Source: Solimonas variicoloris DSM 15731 (GTDB lineage: Bacteria; Pseudomonadota; Gammaproteobacteria; Nevskiales; Nevskiaceae). Taken from it: a stretch of 64,000 nucleotides of DNA. Below the pieces are notes generated by a model that was not told where the DNA came from, ran no database searches, and saw only the letters and a list, made by a program, of their open reading frames with translations. Within the stretch, counting starts at the first letter, position 1. The number at the start of each line of letters is the position of its first letter. A program made the position numbers and the translations under genes. The stretch covers positions 1 to 64,000 of the forward strand of contig NZ_KB907941.1 of assembly GCF_000382285.1 (NCBI RefSeq), given 5' to 3'. Positions 17,229 through 25,938 of the stretch are shown here, one piece after another.

Positions 17229-17560
17229 CGCGCGGCCTCCTCGGCGGATACCGGCGTGCAGCCGACGCCGCAGGAGGCGCCGCCGCAGCAGTTCTCGGTC
17301 AGATAGCCGAGCAGCGCGTTCATCGCCTTGAAGTCGGGCGCGTAGTAGATGAAGCGGCCTTCCTGACGCGACTTCAGCAGGCCGGCGCGGCTCAGTTCCT
17401 TGAGGTGGAACGACAGCGTCGCCGGCGCCAGTCCGAGCCGCGTCGCGATGTCGCCGGCGCAGAGGCCTTCCGCGCCCTCCTGCACCAGGCAACGGAAGAT
17501 CGCCAGGCGTGATTCCTGGGCCAGTGCGGCGAGCCGCTCGACAGCGATTTCAGCTTTCAT
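17225..17560 (-). CDS. arsR: Arsenic-responsive repressor ArsR
   Basis: This 111-residue winged-helix repressor has the ArsR/SmtB fold: [39 protein letters not shown] (recognition helix) and [14 protein letters not shown] (wing). The usual CVC site in helix 3 is absent. Instead cysteines cluster at the C-terminus (C91, C92, C97, C101), like the Acidithiobacillus ArsR, whose C-terminal cysteines bind As(III). It heads arsR-arsH-arsN2/arsC-acr3, with ATGA overlaps throughout. An operator and promoter lie just upstream. Confidence 0.94.
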   Translation of the reverse strand: MKAEIAVERLAALAQESRLAIFRCLVQEGAEGLCAGDIATRLGLAPATLSFHLKELSRAGLLKSRQEGRFIYYAPDFKAMNALLGYLTENCCGGASCGVGCTPVSAEEAAR

Positions 17561-17566
17561 GTTTTT

Positions 17567-17595
17567 ATAATCATCAAAATAAAGTGGCGCGTCAA
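17567..17595 (-). promoter_or_regulatory. ars operon promoter, likely leaderless
   Basis: On the minus strand TTGACG (17590-17595) and GATTAT (17567-17572) are 17 bases apart. Only six bases separate the -10 box from the arsR ATG, and no Shine-Dalgarno site is visible. Transcription would start at or beside the A of the start codon, giving a leaderless arsR message. Confidence 0.6.
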
Positions 17596-17615
17596 ATTTC
17601 GATGTTCATCGAAAT
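17596..17615. promoter_or_regulatory. Probable ArsR operator
   Basis: ATTTCGATG-TT-CATCGAAAT is a perfect 20-bp inverted repeat that abuts the -35 box of the ars promoter. Position and symmetry fit an ArsR dimer site. The exact sequence is not matched here to a known ArsR box. Confidence 0.65.
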
Positions 17616-17702
17616 GTCATCCGCGCCTGTACGGCCCCGGCGATCGCCGCAAGGCAGCCGCGCGCGACGCGCCGGCTGCGCGCCGCACGCCGTCCGCGCC
17701 CC

Positions 17703-18392
17703 TCAGTGCGGCAGGTACTGTGCCGCCATACGCGCCAGTCCGTCGCGGTAATAGCCGAAGCGGTCGGCCAGCTCGCGGAATACCTGCTGCACGCCGAACT
17801 CGGCGGCGAGCGGATGACGCGACGCGGTGCAGTAGTACGAACGCCCCATCCTGCAGTAGTACTCGACCGTCACCGGCCGGCGCTTGTAGCGATGGCGGTG
17901 CTCGACCCATTCGGCGCACAGGCCCGCGGTGTACATCGCGTAGTTGCCGATGTGCGAATGCACGAGAAAGCCGCGCTCGGGGCCGGCACGCGAAGCGGCG
18001 GCGACCAGATCGACGAGATACTGGTAGGCGGCTTCGTCATCGCGGCTGACGCGATACAGGCGATCGGTGCGCGTGAACAGGCCGAGCAGGTTGGCGAGAT
18101 ACTGGATCGCCTGGCGCTCGGCGGCATTGCGGCGGCCGGGCAGGCAACGGCGCAGCATGATGCTGAAGAACAGCGCCGGCGATACCTCCAGCCATTGCGT
18201 CTGCCGGTCGCGCAGCGCCTCGTAAACGTAGTCGGCCTCGAGCATGGAGTCGAGCGTCGATGGCTGCGCGATGACGCGCTGCGCGGCTTCGACGGCGTCG
18301 ATGCCGGGCACCGGGAAGTGCTCGAACAGGAAGATCAGATCCTGCCGCGTCAGCGATGGCGACTGCCATTGCGCAAAGTCAGGTGCGTGCAT
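17703..18392 (-). CDS. Conserved-looking hypothetical protein
   Basis: I do not recognise this 229-residue protein. The start at 18392 is well supported by GGAGGG five bases upstream. It has no signal peptide or clear membrane helix. It is rich in Tyr, His and Arg in the C-terminal half (HSHIGNYAMYTAGLCAEWVEHRHRY and EYYCRMGRSYYC), with several Cys and His that could bind a metal. The N-terminal half is helical and acidic. It stands between arsR and opgD, transcribed away from opgD, and its codon use matches its neighbours, so a native single-gene unit is likely. Confidence 0.72.
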   Translation of the reverse strand: MHAPDFAQWQSPSLTRQDLIFLFEHFPVPGIDAVEAAQRVIAQPSTLDSMLEADYVYEALRDRQTQWLEVSPALFFSIMLRRCLPGRRNAAERQAIQYLANLLGLFTRTDRLYRVSRDDEAAYQYLVDLVAAASRAGPERGFLVHSHIGNYAMYTAGLCAEWVEHRHRYKRRPVTVEYYCRMGRSYYCTASRHPLAAEFGVQQVFRELADRFGYYRDGLARMAAQYLPH

Positions 18393-18587
18393 CCGTCCCT
18401 CCGACTTTCTGACATCCACGATCGACGAAGCAATTCCTTTGCCACGCGCCGCGCCGCAGCGTGCCGGCAAGCGGAGTTCAGTGCCCGTTCACGCCCGGCA
18501 CAGCCGCATGGCGCGCCGGCCGTCCCTCGTTATGATGGCGGCGACGGCCCGCCGGCCGGCCGACATCCTCCGATCACGCGAACACGA

Positions 18588-20177
18588 ATGGAAAGACGAG
18601 ACCTGCTGAAGTCGGCCGCGGCCCTGGCGGCGGCCGGTTGGATCGCCCCGGCCGCCTTCCTCGGCCGCGCCGCGCAGGCGGCCGAGGTGATGCCGCTCGG
18701 CAAGCCGCAGCCCTTCGACTATGCCAGCCTCAAGGGCCGCGCCCGCTTCATGGCACAGCAGCCGCATCAGGCGCCGTCGAACGCGCTGCCGAAGCCGATC
18801 GCCGATCTCGACTGGGACCGCTGGCAGTCGATCCGCTTCAAGGACGAGCACGCGCTGTGGAAGGACCAGAACCTGAATTTCCAGGCGCGCTTCTTCCATC
18901 TCGGCTTCACGATCCGCACGCCGGTACATATGTACGAGGTGGTCGATGGACAGGCCACCGAGATCGCCTACGACAGCGCGATGTTCGACTACGGCAGGAG
19001 CGGCGTGAAGGACGGCGCCCTGCCGAAGGATCTCGGCTTCGCCGGCTTCCGCCTCAACTACCGTGACGATTTCGTCCGCGACGTCGCCGCCTTCCAGGGC
19101 GCCTCCTACTTCCGCGCGGTCGGCGCCGAGAAGCAGTACGGCCAGTCGGCGCGCGGTCTGGCCGTCGACTGCGGCCTCGATCGCCCGGAAGAGTTTCCGA
19201 TCTTCGTCGCCTATTACCTCGAACGGCCGGCGCGCGGCGCCAACACCGTGACGGTCTACGGCCTGCTCGACTCGGCGAGCGTGACCGGTGCCTACCGTTT
19301 CGTGATGACGCCGGGCGAGAACTTCATCATGGAGATCGACGCGGCGCTGTATCCGCGCAAGGCCATCGAGCGCGTCGGCATCGCGCCGCTGACCAGCATG
19401 TACCAGTTCGGCGAGAACGACCGCCGCATGGCCAACGACTGGCGCCCGGAGATCCACGACACCGACGGCCTGCAGATCTGGACCGGCGGCAGCGAGTGGA
19501 TCTGGCGGCCGCTGGTCAATCCGCGCACGCTGCACGTCAACTCGTTCCACGACGACAATCCGCGCGGCTTCGGCCTGATGCAGCGCGACCGCAACTTCGA
19601 TCACTACCAGGACGATGGCGTGTTCTACGACAAGCGCCCCTGCGCCTGGATCGAACCGAAAGGCGACTGGGGCAAGGGTTCGATCATGCTGGTCGAGATT
19701 CCCACGGCCGACGAAACCTTCGACAACATCGTCGCCTTCTGGCACCCGGACCAAGCGATCGTGCCGGGCAAGGAATACCTCTACGCCTACCGCCTCAGCT
19801 GGGGCGCCGCCAATCCGTATCACCCGCCGCTGGCGACGACGCAGGCGACGCGGACCGGCATCGGCGGCGTCATCGGCCAGCCGCGCCGCTACTTCTCGTG
19901 GCGCTTCGCGATCGATTTCGCCGGCGGTCCGCTCGCGCAGCTGCCGCGCAACGCGAAGGTCGAGCCGGTGATCAGCGCCTCGCGTGGTCGCGTCGAAATC
20001 ACCTCGGCCCGGCCGCTCGACGCGATTCACGGCTGGCGCGCGATGTTCGACGTGGTGCCGGACGCGAGTCCGGACCCCATCGACCTGCGCCTGTACCTGC
20101 GCCTCGACGGCAAACCGCTGACCGAGACCTGGCTCTATCAGTACACGCCACCGCCGCCGGGCGAGCGCCGCTTCTAG
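18588..20177 (+). CDS. opgD: Glucan biosynthesis protein D (periplasmic, Tat-exported)
   Basis: The 529-residue protein matches OpgD/MdoD, which shapes the structure of osmoregulated periplasmic glucans. The N-terminus MERRDLLKSAAALAAAGW carries a twin-arginine signal, as in E. coli OpgD. Family blocks include FDYASLKGRAR, FFHLGFTIRTPVHM, DLGFAGFRLNY, GASYFRAVGAEKQYGQSARG, NPRGFGLMQRDRNFDHYQDD and TWLYQYTPPPPGERRF. The frame is open far upstream, but the Tat motif fixes the start at 18588. No opgH lies in the window, so the polymerase must be elsewhere. Confidence 0.93.
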   Translation: MERRDLLKSAAALAAAGWIAPAAFLGRAAQAAEVMPLGKPQPFDYASLKGRARFMAQQPHQAPSNALPKPIADLDWDRWQSIRFKDEHALWKDQNLNFQARFFHLGFTIRTPVHMYEVVDGQATEIAYDSAMFDYGRSGVKDGALPKDLGFAGFRLNYRDDFVRDVAAFQGASYFRAVGAEKQYGQSARGLAVDCGLDRPEEFPIFVAYYLERPARGANTVTVYGLLDSASVTGAYRFVMTPGENFIMEIDAALYPRKAIERVGIAPLTSMYQFGENDRRMANDWRPEIHDTDGLQIWTGGSEWIWRPLVNPRTLHVNSFHDDNPRGFGLMQRDRNFDHYQDDGVFYDKRPCAWIEPKGDWGKGSIMLVEIPTADETFDNIVAFWHPDQAIVPGKEYLYAYRLSWGAANPYHPPLATTQATRTGIGGVIGQPRRYFSWRFAIDFAGGPLAQLPRNAKVEPVISASRGRVEITSARPLDAIHGWRAMFDVVPDASPDPIDLRLYLRLDGKPLTETWLYQYTPPPPGERRF

Positions 20178-20179
20178 CC

Positions 20180-20947
20180 TCAGCGCTGGGCCGCCTCCGG
20201 TGGCCGCGACACGTCGCGGAAAACCAGCATCTCGCCGAGGCGCAGGGACGCGCCGTCGTGGAAGCCGGTCGCCGGAGCGAAATCGGGCGGGTTGCGGAAC
20301 GTGCCGAACACGAGATCGATCAGCGGCAGGTCGGCGTAGTTGTCGCGATGCCGGTCGCGCGCGTGGTGCCAGGAGTGCGACTCGGGACGCTGCAGGATGT
20401 AGCCGAGCCACTGCGGGGTCCGCACGTTCATGTGCTGGAAGATCGTCATCAGCGAGACTGTCAGCAGGACGACGGTGGTCGCCTGCGCCGACAGGCCCAC
20501 GATGATCGTCAGCGATACGCTGGCCACCGCCGTCCAGCCGACCATGTCGAACGGGTGAAACCAGAAGGCCCCGTAAGTGTCGAGCCGTTCGGCGCTGTGG
20601 TGCATCTGGTGCATGCCTCTCCAGAGCAGGTTCGAGGCATGCATGCCGCGGTGATAGACGTAGCCGACCGTCTCGTAGACCAGCAGGCCGACGAGCGCGC
20701 CCGTCCAGGTGCCGAGACCGCTGAGATCGAACAGCTGCAAGGGCAGCAGGTACGCCGTCCATAGCAGCGGCAGATAGCTCGACAGCAGAAAGTACAGCGC
20801 GAACGCCGCAAGCCCGCGCAGGCGCCAGCCGGGAACGTCGGGCAGCGCCCGCGCCGGCACCCGCCACTCCCACAGCATCAATACCGCATACATCGCGAAC
20901 ACCGCGAGCGAAACCGGATCGAGCAGAACGTCGACGAGCGTAGGCAT
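20180..20947 (-). CDS. Fatty acid hydroxylase / sterol desaturase family membrane protein
   Basis: This 255-residue integral membrane protein has the diiron histidine boxes of the family: HRGMH, HQMHHS, QHMNV and HSWHHARDRHRDNY. About four to five membrane helices surround them. Such enzymes hydroxylate or desaturate lipids, sterols or carotenoids. The start at 20947 follows a G-rich ribosome site; the longer upstream frame covers the divergent AraC gene and was rejected. Its stop lies two bases from that of opgD (convergent). Confidence 0.88.
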   Translation of the reverse strand: MPTLVDVLLDPVSLAVFAMYAVLMLWEWRVPARALPDVPGWRLRGLAAFALYFLLSSYLPLLWTAYLLPLQLFDLSGLGTWTGALVGLLVYETVGYVYHRGMHASNLLWRGMHQMHHSAERLDTYGAFWFHPFDMVGWTAVASVSLTIIVGLSAQATTVVLLTVSLMTIFQHMNVRTPQWLGYILQRPESHSWHHARDRHRDNYADLPLIDLVFGTFRNPPDFAPATGFHDGASLRLGEMLVFRDVSRPPEAAQR

Positions 20948-21037
20948 GGCGAGCCCCCCTTTGCGCGAGTCCCTACGATAGACTGCGGCGCAGCACGAAC
21001 CCACAGCCATTTCGGCAAAGGATCGGACGATTCGGCC

Positions 21038-22069
21038 ATGCCCACGCCCCGGCAGCCCCTGGTTGCGGTCCTGGCAATGCCCGAGAGCTCGGCCTCGGTC
21101 CTCTACGGCATGTATGACGTCTTCCTCTCCGCTGGCCGCGACTGGGACTATCTCGTCGCCGGCGCGCCGGGCACCGGGGCCGTGCGCACCATCGTCGTCG
21201 CCGCACGCACGGAGAGCTTCAAGGTCCTCAACGGCGTCAGTATCACGCCGGAAGCGAGCCTCGACGAGATTCCGATCCCCGACGTCGTCTGCGTGCCCGA
21301 TCTCGCCGTCGATCCGCTGGCCCCGATCGAGGACGGCCGCTTCGCGCGCGAGGTCGCATGGCTGCGCCGCTGCCACGCCGGCGGCGCCATCCTCGCATCG
21401 GCCTGTTCCGGCACCGTGCTGCTCGCCGAGACCGGCTTGCTCGACGGCTGCGACGCCACCACGCACTGGGCGTATGCCGCCGCCATCGCGCAGCGCCATC
21501 CGCGCGTGCGCATGCGCACGCAGAGCGCGTTGATCGTCGCGGGCGAAGGCCACCGCCTGGTCATGGCCGGCGGCGGGACCTCATGGAGCGATCTGACGCT
21601 GTATCTGATCGCACGCCTGACCGGCGTCGAGCGGGCGATGCAGGCCGCGCGCATGAACCTCATCGAATGGCATGCCGTCGGCCAGCAGCCGTATGCGCGG
21701 CTGGCGCGCACGCCGCAGGCCGCGGACGCCGTCATCGCCCGCTGCCAGGTGTGGATCGCCGAGCACTACGCCATTCCTTCGCCGGTCGCCGCGATGGCGC
21801 GCCTCAGCGCACTGGCCGAGCGCACCTTCAAGCGCCGCTTCCAGAAAGCGACCGGACTCGCGCCGCTCGAATACGTGCACACCTTGCGCCTCGAAGAGGC
21901 CAAACAGATGCTCGAGGCCGGCAACGAATCGGTCGAGGCGATCGCCAATGCCGTCGGCTACGAGGACGCCGGCTTCTTCGGCCGCCTGTTCCGCCGCAAG
22001 GTCGGCCTGTCGCCGCTGCAGTACCGCCGCCGCTTCGGCGCGATGCGCAGCGCGCTGGCGGAGAAGTGA
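21038..22069 (+). CDS. GlxA-type AraC family regulator (DJ-1/PfpI domain + AraC HTH)
   Basis: This 343-residue regulator has an N-terminal class I glutamine amidotransferase-like (DJ-1/PfpI) domain with the nucleophile elbow SACSGTVLLAETGLLDG, followed by a C-terminal AraC DNA-binding domain: VAAMARLSALAERTFKRRF and ESVEAIANAVGYEDAGFFGRLFRRKVGLSPLQYRRRF. Relatives sense nitrogenous or quaternary amine compounds. It diverges from the fatty acid hydroxylase gene over a 90-base gap, so it may control that gene. Confidence 0.9.
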   Translation: MPTPRQPLVAVLAMPESSASVLYGMYDVFLSAGRDWDYLVAGAPGTGAVRTIVVAARTESFKVLNGVSITPEASLDEIPIPDVVCVPDLAVDPLAPIEDGRFAREVAWLRRCHAGGAILASACSGTVLLAETGLLDGCDATTHWAYAAAIAQRHPRVRMRTQSALIVAGEGHRLVMAGGGTSWSDLTLYLIARLTGVERAMQAARMNLIEWHAVGQQPYARLARTPQAADAVIARCQVWIAEHYAIPSPVAAMARLSALAERTFKRRFQKATGLAPLEYVHTLRLEEAKQMLEAGNESVEAIANAVGYEDAGFFGRLFRRKVGLSPLQYRRRFGAMRSALAEK

Positions 22070-22099
22070 ACGCAACAGCCGCGGACTGCCGCGCTCGCC

Positions 22100-23047
22100 T
22101 CAGGCGGGCGCCGGCTTGTCGGCCTCGCCAAGCTCGATGCTGCCGGCCAGCGCGCACATGTCGCGAACCTGTTCGCGAATGATCTCGGACAGCCGCCAGG
22201 CGCCGCGGCCCGGATAGTCGCGGTCGGCGAAGACGAGGTAGAGCTCGGCGTAGCGCTCGCCGCCCTCGCGCAGCGGCAGGCGCTTGAGTTCGCCGCGTTC
22301 GAGCTCGCCGCGTATGGTTTCCTCGGCGAACCAGGCGAAGCCGAGTCCCATCCGGGCGGCGGCGATCTGCGTGGCCTTGTGCGTTACCGTCCAGCGCTGA
22401 TCGGCGCCGAGCCAGGCGCCGGAATCGCGGACGCGGTTCTGCGCCGAATCCCGTATCACCAGCTGCCGGTACGGCCGCAGGTCGCGATAGGTCAGTTCGC
22501 GGCCGAGCCGATGCAGCGGATGATCCGGATGCGCGGCGGCGACGAAGCGCACGCGCAGCAGCGGATCGCCGATGAAGCCGCCGGGCACATGCCCGGCGAT
22601 CGCGAAATCGACCTTGCGCTCGATCAGCGCTTCGTCGGTGCCGCCGAGCACGGTCTCGTAGAGCTGGATGCGGGTCTGCGGATGCTCCTGGGCGAAGGCC
22701 TCGAAACAGCGCAGCAGCAGCCAGGTCGGGAACACGATCTCGGCGGCGATGTTGATCTCGGCCTCCCAGCCCTCGGCCAGGCCGGTTGCGCCGTCCTCGA
22801 GCGCCGCCGCTTCAGCCAGCAGCGTCTGCGCGCGGCGGTACAGCACCTCGCCTTCGCGCGTCAGCTGCGCCTTGCGACCGTGGATCTCGAAAATCTTCAG
22901 GCCGAGCAGCGTCTCGATCTTCTGCACGGCATAGGTGATCGTCGACTGGGTCTTGTGCAGGACCTCGGCGGCCTGCGCATAGCCGCCGGCTTCGACGACG
23001 GCGGTCAGCGCGCGCCACTGCTCAAGCGTGATCTTGGGATGGCTCAT
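22100..23047 (-). CDS. LysR family regulator, divergent from azoR-doxX-pirin
   Basis: The 315-residue protein begins MSHPKITLEQWRALTAVVEAG and has the LysR helix-turn-helix (GGYAQAAEVLHKTQSTITYAVQKIETLLGLKIF) and a periplasmic-binding-like effector domain. The start at 23047 was chosen over 23104 because the family starts at the ITLEQWRAL helix. The divergent layout and the T-N11-A palindrome just upstream suggest that it autoregulates and controls azoR and its partners. Effector unknown; a quinone or electrophile is a reasonable guess. Confidence 0.9.
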   Translation of the reverse strand: MSHPKITLEQWRALTAVVEAGGYAQAAEVLHKTQSTITYAVQKIETLLGLKIFEIHGRKAQLTREGEVLYRRAQTLLAEAAALEDGATGLAEGWEAEINIAAEIVFPTWLLLRCFEAFAQEHPQTRIQLYETVLGGTDEALIERKVDFAIAGHVPGGFIGDPLLRVRFVAAAHPDHPLHRLGRELTYRDLRPYRQLVIRDSAQNRVRDSGAWLGADQRWTVTHKATQIAAARMGLGFAWFAEETIRGELERGELKRLPLREGGERYAELYLVFADRDYPGRGAWRLSEIIREQVRDMCALAGSIELGEADKPAPA

Positions 23048-23062
23048 ATCGAACGGTTCGAT
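23048..23062. promoter_or_regulatory. LysR-type operator (T-N11-A palindrome)
   Basis: ATCGAAC-G-GTTCGAT is a perfect 7-1-7 palindrome that begins one base upstream of the lysR start codon. It contains TCGAACGGTTCGA, a T-N11-A site typical of LysR regulators. Confidence 0.55.
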
Positions 23063-23159
23063 GTTTAAGGCCGATAAATTCCGCTTTTTTATCGAATCCC
23101 GCAATCGTTAAATGGCGCCACTTCTTCAAGAACAGTGGCGCAAGCCACGGAGTCGTGTC

Positions 23160-23762
23160 ATGACCACCCTGCTTCAGATCAAGACCAGCGTCTTCTCCGA
23201 CCACGGCCATTCGACCCAGCTCGCCAACGAGTTCGTCGCCCAGTGGCAGAAGCACCACCCGGACGGCCGTGTCGTCGTCCGCGACCTCGGCAGCGAGCCG
23301 CTGCCGCACCTGAGCGCCGAGCGCGTGCAGGCCTTCTTCACGCCGCCCGAGCAGCGCACGCCGGCGCAGCAGGCGCACGCCGACGCCAGCCAGGAGCTGA
23401 TCGACGAGCTGAAGGCGGCCGATGTCGTCGTCATCGGCCTGCCGCTCTACAACTTCGGCGTGCCGTCGACGCTGAAGGCCTACTTCGACCACCTCGCCCG
23501 CAACGGCATCACCTTCCGCTATACCGCCAACGGTCCGGAAGGCCTGATCGCCGACCGCAAGGTCTACGTGTTCGCGGCGCGCGGCGGCTTCTACAAAGAC
23601 ACGCCGGCCGACTCGCAGACGCCGTTCGTGAAGGCCTTCCTCAACTTCATCGGGCTGAAGAGCCTCGAATTCGTCTATGCCGAAGGTCTGAACGTGAGCG
23701 AGGATGCCAAGCGCACGGCGCTCCAGGCCGCCTCGCAGCAGATCGAACAGCTCGCAGCCTGA
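23160..23762 (+). CDS. azoR: FMN-dependent NADH:quinone oxidoreductase / azoreductase
   Basis: This 200-residue flavodoxin-like enzyme reduces quinones and azo bonds by two electrons with NADH. Family parts are LLQIKTSVFSDHGHSTQLANEF (FMN phosphate loop), GLPLYNFGVPSTLKAYFDHL, ITFRYTANGPEGL, VFAARGGFYKD and LKSLEFVYAEGLN. The ATG at 23160 is preferred to an ATG 48 bases upstream because the mature family begins at the first beta strand. It is the first gene of azoR-doxX-pirin. Confidence 0.94.
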   Translation: MTTLLQIKTSVFSDHGHSTQLANEFVAQWQKHHPDGRVVVRDLGSEPLPHLSAERVQAFFTPPEQRTPAQQAHADASQELIDELKAADVVVIGLPLYNFGVPSTLKAYFDHLARNGITFRYTANGPEGLIADRKVYVFAARGGFYKDTPADSQTPFVKAFLNFIGLKSLEFVYAEGLNVSEDAKRTALQAASQQIEQLAA

Positions 23763-23786
23763 ACTCAACGTCACGGGAGGCTGAAC

Positions 23787-24185
23787 ATGGACAAGATTTT
23801 CGACAGCTTCAAACCCTACGCCGAGCTCGCCGGCCGGATCCTGATCGCGGCGCTGTTCGTGATCTCCGGCTGGGGCAAGATCAGCGGCTACGCCGGCACC
23901 CAGCAGTACATGGCGGCGATGGGCGTGCCGGGTGCCATCCTGCCGCTGGTGATCGCGCTCGAGCTCGGCGGCGGCCTCGCCATCGTGCTCGGCCTGTTCA
24001 CGCGGCCGATCGCCCTGCTGCTGGCCGGCTTCAGCATCGTCGCCGCCGTGCTCTTTCACGGCGCGCCGGATCAGGTCAACCAGATCATGTTCCTGAAGAA
24101 CTTCGCGATCGCCGGCGGCTTCCTGTTCCTCGTCGCCAACGGCGCGGGCAAGCTGAGCGTCGATCAATTGCTGCGCAAGTCCTGA
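23787..24185 (+). CDS. DoxX family membrane protein
   Basis: This 132-residue protein has four membrane helices and the DoxX pattern AELAGRILIAALFVISGWGKISGYAG, ALELGGGLAIVLGLFTRP and FLKNFAIAGGFLFLV. It has a good ribosome site (GGGAGG). DoxX-like proteins often accompany azoreductases and pirins in electrophile or thiol stress operons; the molecular role is unclear. It lies 24 bases after azoR. Confidence 0.9.
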   Translation: MDKIFDSFKPYAELAGRILIAALFVISGWGKISGYAGTQQYMAAMGVPGAILPLVIALELGGGLAIVLGLFTRPIALLLAGFSIVAAVLFHGAPDQVNQIMFLKNFAIAGGFLFLVANGAGKLSVDQLLRKS

Positions 24186-24235
24186 ACCCACGCGCCGCGG
24201 ACTGCACATCCGCGGCGCCACGAAGGAGAAGCCCC

Positions 24236-25105
24236 ATGAGCACCCTCCGCACCCTGCGCCACGTCATCCCGTCGATCGCCACCGCCGACGGCGCCGGCGT
24301 CAAGCTGCGCCGCAGCATCGGCAGCCAGCGCGGTCTGTATCTGGACCCGTTCCTGATGCTCGACGAGTTCTACTCGGACAATCCGGACGACTACATCGCC
24401 GGCTTCCCGCCGCACCCGCATCGCGGCTTCGAGACGGTGACGTACATGCTCGACGGCCACATGCAGCATCAGGATCACCTCGGCAACGTCGGCGATCTCG
24501 GCCCGGGCAGCGTGCAGTGGATGACGGCGGCGCGCGGCATCATCCACTCGGAAATGCCGAAGCAGAGCGAGGGCCGCATGCGCGGCTTCCAGCTCTGGCT
24601 GAATCTGCCGGCCGCCGAGAAGATGAAGCCGGCCGGCTATCGCGACATTCCCGCATCCGAGGTACCGACCGTGCCACTCGCCGACGGCATCGAGGTGCGG
24701 GTGATCGCCGGCACGCTGCTCGACGGCGCGCGCCGCATCGACGGCCCGGTCAATCCGGCCGGCGCGCGGCTGTCGACCGATCCGCTGTACTGGGACGTGC
24801 GCATCCCGGCCGGCAGCCGCTTCACGCATGCGCTGCCGCAAGGCCACACGGCTTTCGTCTACGTTTACGAAGGCGACGCGGCGATCGCCGGCAAGACGCT
24901 GCCGAACCGCGCGGCCGGCGTGCTCGACGCCGGCGACACGGTGACGATCGACGCCGGCGCCGGCGGCGCGCGTGTGCTGCTGCTGGCCGCGAGGCCGATC
25001 GGCGAGCCGATCGTGCAGTACGGTCCGTTCGTCGTGAACACGCGTGAGGAGATCGAGCAGGCGATCCAGGACTACCAGAGCGGCGTCTTCGGCAAAGCCG
25101 CCTGA
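24236..25105 (+). CDS. Pirin family protein (quercetinase-like bicupin)
   Basis: The 289-residue bicupin has the pirin metal site in the N-terminal cupin: PPHPHRGFETVTYMLDG and MQHQDHLGN, then GIIHSEMPKQSEG with the fourth ligand. Some pirins are quercetin dioxygenases and others bind partner proteins. An AAGGAG site precedes the ATG. It closes the azoR-doxX-pirin unit and is followed by a clear terminator. Confidence 0.92.
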   Translation: MSTLRTLRHVIPSIATADGAGVKLRRSIGSQRGLYLDPFLMLDEFYSDNPDDYIAGFPPHPHRGFETVTYMLDGHMQHQDHLGNVGDLGPGSVQWMTAARGIIHSEMPKQSEGRMRGFQLWLNLPAAEKMKPAGYRDIPASEVPTVPLADGIEVRVIAGTLLDGARRIDGPVNPAGARLSTDPLYWDVRIPAGSRFTHALPQGHTAFVYVYEGDAAIAGKTLPNRAAGVLDAGDTVTIDAGAGGARVLLLAARPIGEPIVQYGPFVVNTREEIEQAIQDYQSGVFGKAA

Positions 25106-25124
25106 GTCGGCCAGGCGGGCATCA

Positions 25125-25152
25125 AAAGGGCTGGCATCCGCCAGCCCTTTTT
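25125..25152 (+). terminator. Rho-independent terminator after the pirin gene
   Basis: The 11-bp stem AAAGGGCTGGC/GCCAGCCCTTT with loop ATCC is followed by T's and CGTT. It ends azoR-doxX-pirin. Confidence 0.9.
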
Positions 25153-25237
25153 CGTTGCGGCGGCGTCACCGCGCCAGGAGCCGGCGCGATGATCGATCGA
25201 TATGGAATCTTTATGACCCTGATTTCAACAATCAATT

Positions 25238-25265
25238 TTGCAAATCGATTCGACGCGCCTAGGAT
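25238..25265 (+). promoter_or_regulatory. Putative ahpC promoter
   Basis: TTGCAA (25238-25243) and TAGGAT (25260-25265) are 16 bases apart, in an unusually AT-rich stretch 44 bases upstream of the ahpC start. No full OxyR site is recognised. Confidence 0.45.
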
Positions 25266-25308
25266 GTCGGCTCCGTATCCACCACCACGACTTCAAGAGG
25301 GATTTCCG

Positions 25309-25872
25309 ATGTCGCTGATCAACACCCCCGTCAAGCCGTTCAAGACCCAGGCCTTTCACAACGGCAAGTTCATCGAAGTCACCGAGGCCAGCCTGAAGGG
25401 CAAGTGGTCGGTCGTGATCTTCATGCCGGCCGCGTTCACGTTCAATTGCCCGACGGAAGTCGAGGACGCCGCCACGCATTACGCCGAGTTCCAGAAGGCC
25501 GGCGCCGAGGTGTACGTCGTCACCACCGACACGCACTTCTCGCACAAGGTCTGGCATGAGACCTCGCCGGCGGTCGGCAAGGCCAAGTTCCCGCTGGTCG
25601 GCGATCCGACGCACCAGCTGACGCGCGCCTTCGACGTGCATATCGAAGAAGAAGGCCTCGCGCTGCGCGGCACCTTCATCATCAACCCGGAAGGCATCAT
25701 CAAGACGCTCGAGATCCACTCGAACGAGATCGCTCGCGACGTGTCGGAAACCCTGCGCAAGCTGAAGGCCGCGCAGTACACCGCTTCGCATCCGGGTGAA
25801 GTCTGCCCCGCCAAGTGGAAGGAAGGCGCCAAGACCATCGCCCCCTCGCTCGACCTCGTCGGCAAGATCTAA
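25309..25872 (+). CDS. ahpC: Alkyl hydroperoxide reductase subunit C (2-Cys peroxiredoxin)
   Basis: This 187-residue AhpC reduces hydrogen peroxide and organic peroxides. The peroxidatic Cys is in AFTFNCPTEVED, the resolving Cys in GEVCPAKWKEG, and VTTDTHFSHKVWHE is typical. An RBS (AAGAGGGA) precedes the ATG at 25309. A strong terminator lies between it and ahpF, so ahpC is likely made in excess over ahpF. Confidence 0.97.
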   Translation: MSLINTPVKPFKTQAFHNGKFIEVTEASLKGKWSVVIFMPAAFTFNCPTEVEDAATHYAEFQKAGAEVYVVTTDTHFSHKVWHETSPAVGKAKFPLVGDPTHQLTRAFDVHIEEEGLALRGTFIINPEGIIKTLEIHSNEIARDVSETLRKLKAAQYTASHPGEVCPAKWKEGAKTIAPSLDLVGKI

Positions 25873-25938
25873 GCGATCTGCGCGATGCGTGCCGCCACGG
25901 CGGCACCACGAGGTGAGTTGAGCGGCAAGCCGTAAGAC

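Noticed and set aside
25186-25308. OxyR site upstream of ahpC
   Set aside because: ATAG/CTAT elements at the proper 10-bp spacing could not be found, only an ordinary promoter.
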